From contig CM065331.1 of the NCBI GenBank assembly GCA_033032175.1, forward strand, positions 8,060,370 to 8,124,369: DNA of 64,000 bases. Reading direction: 5' to 3'. Positions 27,901-39,900 of this stretch are shown in pieces. The stretch's first letter is position 1. Each line of letters begins with the position of its first letter. Source of the DNA: Saturnia japonica. Its lineage: Eukaryota; Arthropoda; Insecta; Lepidoptera; Saturniidae. Made by a program: the position numbers and the translations under genes. The notes under the pieces are model-generated. The model was not told the origin of the DNA, did no database searches, and was given only the letters and a program-made list of their open reading frames with translations.

Positions 27901-30900
27901 ACTTTAATGTACTGTGTAATGTAGTGATGTAATGACCTGCTACCTCGTCCCCGCCAACGTCTGTCGCCACATAGTGACGATCGCGAACGAACTTGTCAGA
28001 CTATAGTGTCATCTACAAATAAATTACAAATGTTGAAATTAACTTAAGTGATAGGAAGGTTCTAGAGAACCTTACTGCAGTTGCGATTCGGCTAGGTAGG
28101 TGTGGGGATGAGCTAGCCAACGGCGGAAGGGACCATATCACACACGGCTATTTAATTCCAAATTAAACAAAGCTTGTGTTATGGTAACCAAACAGCTGAT
28201 GTACACACATATATAGATAAATAACACCCAGACACACAACTGACAATTATGCTTATCTTACAAATGTCAATCGTATGCTGGGATCTAACCCTAACCTCTC
28301 AGCTAAATGGTAGGGTTTACTACCACTGCGCCTTTCCTCCAGCATTCTTCTTTGTACATGCAGTGGAAGCACAAAGAGACCCGAAGTCTCTGTGAAGTTG
28401 TAAGGGTTGTAAGACCTCATATCAATTATTAATTAGTAGATATTATATTATTAGATTGTGAAGCTTTTACAATTTTGAAATTACACTTCTTTGGAAATGT
28501 TTTAAAAAAACCGGCCAAGTGCGAGTCGGACTCGCCCACTGAGGGTTCCGTAATTGTACAACTACATATACCAAAATAATTAGGAAACATTATAGAATAA
28601 AGCACAACGTTATTGAGGGGCAAACTTAACTCTGCCGTTGAAAAACATTATGGATAAATTATAGGATCCAGTGTCGGGACTGTGAAGAAGTCTTGCCGAA
28701 TAAGACAGCTCTTTACAAGCATAGGAAGGAAGTACATAGCGATTGCTCATCCAAGGCTAATAGGCAAGGTGAGCACCATATCTTTGTTTTTATAATCCAA
28801 TATTTTGACATTACAAACAGACACTTCAATTTCAATTTCATGGATGTAAACACATTATTCACTTGGTATTCTCCCAACTAAAATGGATTCTAAATTGTGG
28901 CCCACCTTCAAAATTAATTGTGCAGCCTTGCTTTAAAGTTAGTACCTTTTCAAACCCTGGCATTATATGCCGATGTTCTTTAGGCATGGCCAATACCACA
29001 GCATGCGAAGTTCACCGACCACTTGGACAAGACAAGGCATGCCCTGATTGTAGTCGAGTTTCTCAGAGCGCTGAGGCAATAAACGTCAGGTATGTATGTG
29101 GTTTTCAGTAATGAGGACTCTTAGTTTTTTTTATTCTCCACGTAAAATTATACATAAAAAGGGGTACAGTTAAAAACAAACGCTCATAAGACAAATAAGA
29201 AACAAACGGGAAAAACAGGTCCTATACCATTTCCATTTCTTTATTTTCTCGATGACAGCTCCTGTGAAAACTTGAACGAGCGTCTTTTTTACATTATTGC
29301 ATTATTTTATAAAAATATGACGTTTACACACGTACAAGGTTATACCAGAGTCGGAGAAACTGATAGGGATGGAGCTATATCGATAAATGTAACACGATAA
29401 CAGACCCGATATTTTTTTACAAAATGTAAGAAACTAAACTGCTGCCGGATACTTTTGTACAAATTTATTAACTAATATTATATTTCATTACAAGATGTTA
29501 CACGTATTAATTCTTGATTGATAATGCCAACTTCTTCAAAATTTTCGAAGCTGTTGTAAAATAAGTAGGTATAGGTAGGTACTCGACAATGAAACGAAAT
29601 AATTATAACGACAGGTAATCTTTATTTATTTATTTTAATCAAAATTTGATGAATCGTCACTGTCGTAAATATATGCTATCGATATCATTACTTATTTGGT
29701 CACAACATTACAACTATCAAATTAGAACTGTCATCGAGAAAATAAAGAAATGGAAATAGTATAGTTTCAGCATAAATAATACACTAATTCAATGTACCGC
29801 TGGTATTCTAACTAGGTCCTCTAAACCGACGTCACGGATACAAATAAAAATAAATTAAATGTCCAAGAAACTGGAAAGGAATATGAAAAGGAGAGACTGT
29901 CTGTAAGAGTAATGAACCAGTTTTTTAACTTGTGCGTCGCGGCCTCCAGGTGGGTTGTCAAGTCGTACTTGGGTGTTGCGGTCGCAAGACAGTTAAGTAA
30001 ATAAAAAAAACAAGGGTTGTAAGGTCTTCCACTACAATAGAATTACAATATTTTTAGCAAAAAGGCTCTGCCTGTTTATTGCTTTATAAATTTTCGAATT
30101 GTCGCTGTAATTTTGGTACGTAAATGAATTTTCAAATCATTTTCTGAAGAAAATATTACTTCATATGTATGGGAAGTGGCAAATGATGGTAATAATTGTT
30201 AAGCTTCTTTGCCAGTTCTTGATATTCTTCAATTTTCTTCATCCAGTAGATGTGAAACGTTTGCGAATTTAATAAACATCCTGTCATCTGCTAAATCAGA
30301 TATTTTTTTAAATTGCTGGTATAGTTTTATTATGCACTTGGGGGTTGGCCCGACTTTGTTTTACTTGTAAAAGGATCCGCGAAACAAAGAACGTTAAAAA
30401 ACAATGTAGTACACAATTGGTTAGTGGAGAAAAATGGACAGTTTAATAATTAACCAAAAGCGTCAGAAGTGGGATTCGAATTCGATTCAACGCACATAGG
30501 CCCTCATAGAATAAGTAAAAGAATCTTGAGGCTGTAGTGGTATGTGAAAAGTGAGAGTTTAAACTGATGAATGTTTTAATGATCAGGGAAGGCAGGCCGC
30601 ACCGCTGCCCGGTTTGTGATCATGGGTTCTGCACAGTTTCACTGAAGGACGAACACCTGAGAATCCATACCGGGGAGCGGCCCTATCCTTGTGACCTCTG
30701 CCCGCTTGCCTTTAGACAGTACGCTAGCCCCTTTAATGACACCATTGATAGTTTTGGTTACTATTCCGACCTGATACTGGTTTATTCCAAAGTCCTAGTA
30801 AAAACCATAGATGTAGTTAGTATAGTATAGATTGGCTATACGACAGAGAAAGAGCATAGTATAGGCATAGTAAGAGATATGTCAGAGCGAGATAGGGACA

Positions 30901-33900
30901 CATGGCGAGTTCCTAAAAGCTAAGGCCCCGCAGAGCCCTTTGTCAATCGTGTGACCAAAATAAATATCTCTTACTTTCGTAAAATATATGGTTTTACAAT
31001 AAAATTTAGGGTTTGGTAGACGTATTACAGATATCGTTACCTGTGCAGTGCCTTGTTGTAACTCATCCATAAAGAAAATCTACAAAATATCCATTTCACA
31101 TGTAAGGCCGATTAAAATGTTTTGTTCACAAACTGAATTGTTTTAGAAAGTTCATAAAAGTTGTATTCATAAATAAATTAAGAAAATAGCAGCGTTTTAC
31201 CTGAAATAAAACGCATATTAAAATACTTACCTAACTGGAAGCTTTATATTGAGAGCAGCGTATCCGTTTCCGTCGATTTCTTGCAAGTTTTTAGTCATTT
31301 TATACCTCATTTCCGGTCCAGTGGCGACACCTGGTGGTGGGTGTCATTTTAGTTTTCCTAAAATGTGTCTCACTATTGTAAATCATTGGCCCAATTTGCA
31401 CCAGGCAGAAATGGAAGTTAAAGCTTCCAGTTAGGTAAGTATTTTAATATGCGTTTTATTTCAGGTAAAACGCTGCTATTAAATTACTTGACCGTAACTG
31501 GAAGCTTTATATTGAGAGATTTGTTTGTTATCGCCTGGTGACGCCACAGTAGACGCCAATGTGATATTATAAATAATGGTAATAAAACAGTAAGATTCGC
31601 TTTAATCATTATATTTCTCATTGTAATTAATAGAGTGCTGTAAACATTTGTGCGACATCTCTAATCAAAATAATTGAAAAGCGAATTATATAATCGAAAA
31701 TATTTTATATAATTGAAAATAATTTATATTAATTGACTGCAGTAAACAATTGTGTGATATTTTGAGTCTCATTATTTCTTATTACTTCTCGTTTGTAAAA
31801 TTTATGAAAGGTATTAGCCGATTTCCAATTCCCACGAGCCAGGATTTCGTCAATAGAAACATTTTCAAGCCAGCTTTTAGAGGCTACTGCCGATCGAACG
31901 CTTCCTGGTGTACCTATAATACCAGCTTCCTTCAGGATAGTTTTAATCCATCCTGATATAACTGCACTTGAGGCGGATTTTGCGACTCCTCGAATTGTAA
32001 TAAAAAGATTAAATGACTTTGTAATATTACGCCCCTCATTTAATAATGTTATAACCCTCTCTATCCAATAAATAGGATTAAGATTAAGATTATTTTTATT
32101 TGTAAGGAATTTCCAACCAGACTGTCTATAGTTACTTTTATCAGTTTTTGAACCAAATTCAGGCCAAAATATTATGCTATCATCAGACTTTATAAAATGA
32201 TTAGGATCAACTTTAAGTAAGTAGCGTCAAATCATGAATACGTCTTCCAGAACAGAGTAATAATAAAATAGCAGTATGACGCGAGACCTGAAATAAGTTA
32301 TTCACGTCAATAATGTAATTTGTTAAAAATGAGCTTAATTTACCAACGTCCCAAATAGCGGCCTTAGCGCTAAAATTCTTTGGGTTTCTTAAAGCTAATG
32401 ATTTTAAAACATGTTTAACCAGGACGTGTGAACTTAATTTACTTGACGTTTCGCAATTACATAACGTAGACACGACAGATTTATGTAAGAGTATGGTATT
32501 ATAAGACAATTTTTCCTTTAAATATAAATCACACAAAAATTGTGCTAGTTGTGATCCATTGGGATTTCTTGGGTTAACTGCTTTACTTTTTGACCATGCA
32601 ATCCACCGTTTCCAGGCCACTTCGTAAGTTTTTGAAGTAGACTTTCGCCATGAATTTTTTAACAATAATAATTGCTCAGTATTCCATGACTCTGTCGCTT
32701 CGGTCCACCCCCACATTTCCAAACTTCGAGAATTATATGCTCGACTTTCGGTGGTGGAAGTCCCGTTGACGTGTCGATTAAGTATTTCTGTAGATTGTTC
32801 AACGTTATTGGGGCATCGATCGCTCGGGCTTTCAGATCTGCTCGCCAAAATACTCTCTCCCATCGCGGTACTACTATTAAAAATATTCCCGACGACTGGT
32901 TTAAATGTGTTAGAACTTTGGGAATGAGAAACGGTGGTGGAAACACCCATGCCAGCCGATAGTTCCAAGGAGCTCTGAACGCATCGTGAAACAGTGCTTG
33001 CCGATCTGTTAAGTCTCGAGACACATAATTTTTCACTACATGAGCAGTTCTTGATGCAAATAGATCTATCGTTGGGGTTCCCCACTTCATAAACACTATT
33101 CCTAGGGAGGCTGGTAGCAGATGCCACTCCGGAGGTCGTCGATAACGCGACAGGTGATCGGCGTGATTGTTGTACTTGCCAGGAATATACTGTATGCTGA
33201 GGTGTATTTGGTAATAATCTATCAGTTCCAGAATTTGATAAGTTATATTCATGAGAGGTAGGGATTTCGTGCCCCCTTTCTTCTGTATTTGTGCAACTGC
33301 CGTCTTGTTGTCGCACTGAACTAGGATCGACTTGCCTCTTAATGAGCGAGCACATTTTTGGAGAGTATGTAGTATGGCTAACATCTCCTTTTGATTGCTG
33401 TGAAGCGGTCTTTCTTCTTGCGACCAAACCCCTCGTAGAGCTTGATCGTTTAGTTGTGCTCCCCATGCCAGGTCGGATGCATCCGTTACTAGGACGAGGA
33501 TAATGTAAGGGTGTTGATAAATTGCAATTCTGGTCCCACCATTTCAGCTCGTTGAGGACACCTTGAGGTAGCGGGTAGATCTTTTTCCCCGTCAAGTTTG
33601 GCAGAGAATTCTTGAACAACAGCAACTGTCGGTGATTGAGTCGACCTCGTGGAACAACAAAACTTGCAAAACTTAGAAGTCCTACAATACTCTGTAATTC
33701 CTTCACAGTGACTACCCTCTGTTCCATTACTTGTTTCACTTTTTGCTTTATAATTATAGTCTTTTCGTGCGGCAAGCTTTTTAGGTTTAACCAGGGGTTC
33801 CATAGTATTCCTAAATATACTATGCTTTTTTGAGGCAACGGAACAGATTTTTCGAAATTGATTTTCCATCCTAAAGTTTGCAGGGTTTGTATCGTATATA

Positions 33901-36900
33901 TGACGTGATCGTATAGTATGTTGGCATTTTGATGTACTATTAAAAGGTCGTCTAGATACACTAGAACTCTTACATTCCATCTTTGCCGTAGTATTCGTGC
34001 CACCCAATTTGTGAGAATCGAAAAGATTTTGGGAGCTGTGCTTAGACCAAAAGGCAGGCAGGTCATTTCTAACAGTTGTTGATCGTATACTAGTCGCAGG
34101 AAGCGTCTGTGCGATCTTGAAATTTTCAGGTGGAAATATGCTTGGGATAAATCTATTTTGCACATCCAATCTCTTGGTTGAAGAAAATCTGGTATACGTT
34201 GCATATTTATCAGATGAAAAGGTTTGGCCGTTACATACTCGTTTAGCGCTTTGAGATTGAATATGGGTCGAACTGACCCATCGGGTTTTGGTACCAGAAA
34301 CAGGGGAGAAACGAAACTTGGTGAGAATGGAGCCCTTCTTAGAATGCCTTGTTTTTCCATGTCGTGGACAATCACAGACATTTCTTTTGAGATCAGAGTT
34401 TGAAATGGACCTCGGATTAAATTTGGATAAACAAGGGGAGGTTTTTGATGGAACGGTATTCGATACCCTTGGATTAACGTTAGGATTATTTCTGGTGCCC
34501 CCATTTCTTTCCAATTTCGGAGAAATTGCGCTAACTGACCGGCTTGAAATTGTTTTGAGTCATTGTTTATGATGCATTTTTTGACGTCCACGTGGGTTTT
34601 TCTGAATTCGATCTTGTGCTCTGTGAATCTCTCGATTAGGCCGTGAACTTCGGGTGTGAAATGAATTTTGGCCATTATTTCCGTAATAATTTGAGAGACG
34701 ACCTCTGGCAGAAACATTTTTATAACCATCACCCCGCGAGGGCGAATCGTTATAAGAGTGCATGTGCGTGTAAGACTGCACTGGTGAATTTACATCACGA
34801 AAACTCAAGCGAGTTCCACGCGATGGGACTGTAGCTTGTCGAGTGCTCAACCCCCGCGAGGGGCGGCTAGTCTTCCACTACAATAGAATTACAATATTTT
34901 TAGCAAAAAGGCTCTGCCTGTTTATTGCTTTATAAATTTTCGAATCGTCGCTGTAATTTTGGTACGTAAATGAATTTTCAAATCATTTTCTGAAGAAAAT
35001 ATTACTTCATATGTATGGGAAGTGGCAAATGATGGTAATAATTGTTAAGCTTCTTTGCCAGTTCTTGATATTCTTCAATTTTCTTCATCCAGTAGATGTG
35101 AAACGTTTGCGAATTTAATAAACATCCTGTCATCTGCTAAATCAGATATTTTTTTAAATTGCTGGTATAGTTTTATTATGCACTTGGGGGTTGGCCCGAC
35201 TTTGTTTTACTTGTAAAAGGATCCGCGAAACAAAGAACGTTAAAAAACAATGTAGTACACAATTGGTTAGTGGAGAAAAATGGACAGTTTAATAATTAAC
35301 CAAAAGCTTCAGAAGTGGGATTCGAATTCGATTCAACGCACATAGGCCCTCATAGAATAAGTAAAAGAATCTTGAGGCTGTAGTGGTATGTGAAAAGTGA
35401 GAGTTTAAACTGATGAATGTTTTAATGATCAGGGAAGGCAGGCCGCACCGCTGCCCGGTTTGTGATCATGGGTTCCGCACAGTTTCACTGAAGGACGAAC
35501 ACCTGAGAATCCATACCGGGGAGCGGCCCTATCCTTGTGACCTCTGCCTGCTTGCCTTTAGACAGTACGCTAGCCCCTTTAATGACACCATTGATAGTTT
35601 TGGTTACTATTCCGACCTGATACTGGTTTATTCCAAAGTCATAGTAAAAACCATAGATGTAGTTAGTATAGTATAGATTGGCTATACGACAGAGAAAGAG
35701 CATAGTATAGGCTTAGTAAGAGATATGTCAGAGCGAGATAGGGACACATGGCGAGTGGCTCAGCTTTCCATTGACGTCCGTCGAGTTGGGGGATGATTTT
35801 TTTTTTACAGAAAGGTTACATTAATATAAGCACATACGCAAAGTTTCAACATGCGGAAACCCGTAGTTTTTGAGAAAAAAATTAATTAAAATAATTTATT
35901 TTTGTATTAATTGTCAATCCCTACCACAGATTATATAGAATTCACGCCATTGAACGTTTCGTTTTACCTACGGTTAAGTTGTCATACGTTCAGTAACATT
36001 TTATTTTATATAAATTTACGAAAATAATTATATTTTGTACTCATTTCAATAATTTATCATGCACATATATATTTATCAGTTGATATATATTAAATTATAG
36101 CATTATTTTCATTATGATTCATACGAATTAAAATAAGTAGTATCAGTCTTTTGAGGGCTTGCAGAACGAAACGTAAAACTGACGCCATTTTGTACTGTCA
36201 TTGTCAATGTCATCGTTTGTGTCCCTAGCAGTTGGTTGAGAGTTGTCCCTATGGTTGAGAGCGTCTAAGGAAGATAACAAATAAAATAATAGGTTAGGTT
36301 CAACTTATGGCAAAGAACTGAATTGATTGACTCCAACTCTACCTGGTATGATTCTCTTTTACCCCTAGAGTGTTTTTATAAAGCCGGAGGCGCGTAGGGA
36401 GAGCAGCCTCCGCCTGCTGTAACTAATTGTAGGCATCGGACGAGCCAAAGCGGCTGAGGCTGGTCGCCCAAGGCGAGACGAGGCAAAGGCGTAGAGGCTA
36501 CTCTTCCCGCAGCGCTGGAGATGTTGCAGTCTCAAAATAGATATAAAAATCCCTCTGAATCTGTCCCCCTATTTTTCGTTGATGAAGGGGGTTCTACTCC
36601 TTCCCCTCCAAGGGGTCACCTCTTATTTTTTACACTTATTATTAGTTTAAAAACATAAAAATGAAGAAAATTTCCTAAGAATTAAAAATTTTAAAAACTC
36701 GTAAACTTAAATAAAATAAAATGTTACTGAACGTATGACAACTTAACCTTAGGTAAAACGAAACATTCAATACTTCAATGGCGTGAAATTTAGAGATGTA
36801 TTTTTTTAAAATCGATTATGTTGTAAAGAAATAAATTCGATTTAAAAATTATCAATTTTATCCAAAAAATAATCGATTGTTTTAAATAATCGATTTTTTT

Positions 36901-39900
36901 CATAAATTCTTAAGGAATTGAATTATACGCCTGAAATATTCAAAATCATCACTTTATTAATCAAATAATCAGTGTTTATCACAGTAATAAAATCAACAAC
37001 AATTAAGTATACAAATATTTAAAAACAAATTACCACATCTCTGTGGGCCAAGAATTTAGAAATAGCAGTTTTGGTAAATTTAACGCTGTTTTAAAAGTAC
37101 AGAAGGGTTATTAAATACCTACTTGCACAAATTATTTTCATTAATTTTTTTCTCGAAAACTACGGGTTTCTGCATGTTGAAACTTTGCGTATGTGCTTAT
37201 AATAATGTAAGCTTTCTGTAAAAAAAAAATCATCCCCCAACTCGACGGACGTCAATGGAAAGTCGTACCTGGCGAGTTCCTAAAAGCTAAGGCCCCGCAG
37301 AGCCCTTTGTCAATCGTGACCAAAATAAATATCTCTTACTTTCGTAAAATATAAGGTTTTACAATAAAATTTAGGGTTTGGTAGACGTATTACAGATATC
37401 GTTACCTGTGCAGTGCCTTGTTGTAACTCATCCATAAAGAAAATCTACAAAATATCCATTTCACATGTAAGGCCGATTAAAATGTTTTGTTCACAAACTA
37501 AATTGTTTTAGAAAGTTCATAAAAGTTGTATTCATAAATAAATTAAGAAAATATCGTATTTAATCACATTAATTCTCCGAAAATATACGAATTCAAAATA
37601 AAATTTTATAAAATACGTGAATATTTGCGAATTTTAATCAAAATTTCAAAGAGATTGACATATGTCGATAACAGTCTATCGAAAGGAGTTTGTGCGTATT
37701 CCTACAAAATAGTTTTTAATCTTTGTAATTTTTTAGATTTTTTCAAAGTATTCAACTATTATAATAAATTCATTAATTATTATATACTATATACATATAT
37801 ATATAACACAACTATATATTATTATATGTAATATATATTACATAAATATAATTATAAAAAAATATTCAAAGATTTGCAGCAAACATTTTTTTTTTTTTCT
37901 AATACGTAAAACGAGTGAAGCTGCGTTCTGGTTCTGTACCTACATTGTTCATGCCAGTTTTTTATTTTATGATTAATAATGTTTATTTTAGTATAGAATG
38001 ATTTTTAACAATAGCCATGTTATATGGATAATAATTTTAACTTTTTATTTAATTCAGTTTATGTGTTTTACATTATTGCATTATTACACTTTCATCCAAA
38101 TGGGCATCACTCAAAAGCATAGATTTCGCTAATACTAGCAATATCCGCTGCTCCTCACCCGTTTATTATGCAATAATTTCTTCATATTTTAATTATTACT
38201 TTTACACATATTTCATAATTTATAAAAGTATTATTGAAAATTCATATAGCCTATCAATTGACCAATGACATAAGCTTCTCGAGTACAAAATTGTACATTA
38301 AGAATCAATAATGAATCATGAATCTGTCATAATGTGGAATAATGTAAAATTAAGAATCTGTCAAGCCGTTTTGAGTGAAATCAGAATATACAGTCAGTAA
38401 TTTTTTTACGAATTCGTACATTTCTGAGTATACGCGAGTATCCTTTATATAGAACACCTATCGAGAAGTTTGAAAAAATTCATGTACAATATATATACTT
38501 ACTATAATAAAATAAATAGTATATTACGCACCGAGGGAGAAAAGTAGGACATTCACAGGTGGGGGATATCCTACTTTTCTCTCTAGGTGCATTTACCTTT
38601 TTTTTCTCCTCCGGGATGAAAAGTTTATATTAAAGTTTATATATTTTATATATAAACACGCAGTTGCTAGGTTACCGGGAGATGAAAGATAAAGTAAAAT
38701 ACGCGCATGCGCACATTTGCCATCTCATCGGGAGAGAATCGGGTACTTTTCTCCCGCGTGACAGGGACTAACAGTGAACTTTTCATCCCGGAGGAGAAAA
38801 AAAGATATTATAATGTAGGTCTGAAATATGAATACTAGAAAATAAACCATATTAATAAACACTTTAAGATTTAATTAATGTAATGAAAGTGTGTACTGGG
38901 GTTGTATGATATATTTTTTTGTAAATTTTAATTTTAATCCTTGAACTGTTTTAGAGAGTTTTTCCAAATCTGTAGTTCTTTTTGTGCATGTAACTTTTCT
39001 TCATTCATGAATATTATGATATAATCATTTTAATACTACTTATGGAAACTATAAAAAAATATTCGGTTTTGATGAAATTTTGTACGTGAAAGTATAAGTC
39101 ATTCCATCAATTATGGGCAATAATAACTATTATTAATATACATATATGTAATATACATTTAGTCAAAAAAGTATCGGGAATGGATAATATGTTTATGGTT
39201 ACAAATTCGTTTTTTTTTGTTCGATTGGCACAACTGTTTTTCATTTTGGCGCGGAGTTTGAGTTGCATCTGTCATTTAGATAAAAATAAATACAGTGATT
39301 TTTTAGTTAGATCATATTTACTGTGTACTGCGAATTTCATAAAGGACAAAAACATCGAACAAAGAGTATGTCTTAAATTTTGCATCGCAAATGAAATTTC
39401 GTGTTCGGAGACACTGAAAATGTTATAGGAGGTTTACGGTGAATCGACTTTATCAAAAACACGTGCTTAGGAGTAGTACAAAGCTTTCAAAAGCAGTCGA
39501 GATATGCTGGAAGATTTGCCTCGCTCTGGTAGGCCATCAACGTCTTCAACTGAAGTTAACATCGCAAAAGTGAAGGGAATAGTGACTTAAAATCCTCATT
39601 CACGTTCGAGAGAGATAGCCGTTGAACTTTCTGTGCCTCACGAGTCGATCCGTATCATTTTAAATAATCACTTCGGTATGAAGCATGTGGCCTTTCGGCT
39701 AGTCCCAAAAGGCCTGAAGTTTCTCCAGAAACTCAATCGCATAAGAGTCGCTGAAGACATGCTAGAACGAGTCAATTCCGATCAAACATTCATGAAACGC
39801 ATTGTTACTAGTGACGAGACGTAGGTTTGACATGCAAACTAGCCAACAAGCTTCGTAGTGGCGTCTTTCAACTGAACCGAAACCGAAAAAACCACACCAA

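Larger units (their letters stand above)
31189..34870 (-). mobile_element. DIRS-type tyrosine-recombinase retrotransposon, 5'-truncated
   Basis: On the minus strand: an RT / RNase H / tyrosine-recombinase coding region, then a 3' non-coding part with a 57-bp perfect inverted repeat (31189-31245 and 31420-31476) that fits a DIRS terminal repeat and internal complementary region. The upstream gag-like region and left terminal repeat are missing; the 5' edge at 34870 (GGGGCGGCTAG) directly meets the second tandem segment. DIRS elements use a recombinase instead of an integrase and make no target duplication. Confidence 0.85.
34871..37553 (+). repeat. Tandem segment copy 2 (contains exon 22b)
   Basis: The same 1.16-kb segment as 30025-31188, enlarged by a 1,513-bp transposon plus its 8-bp duplication. 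It starts abruptly at the DIRS truncation point and beyond 37553 continues into sequence (TCGTATTTAATCAC) absent from copy 1. Confidence 0.93.

Noticed and set aside
29168..29219. Possible small exon between GGTACAG and ACAG|GTCCTA
   Set aside because: In the phase carried from exon 21 it begins with a stop (AG|T TAA), and it does not supply a His pair in another frame.
33489..34514. 341-codon minus-strand frame over the DIRS RT
   Set aside because: It overlaps the RT frame, which has all catalytic motifs; this one has none and is Ser/Thr/Arg/Lys-rich as expected of a shifted frame.
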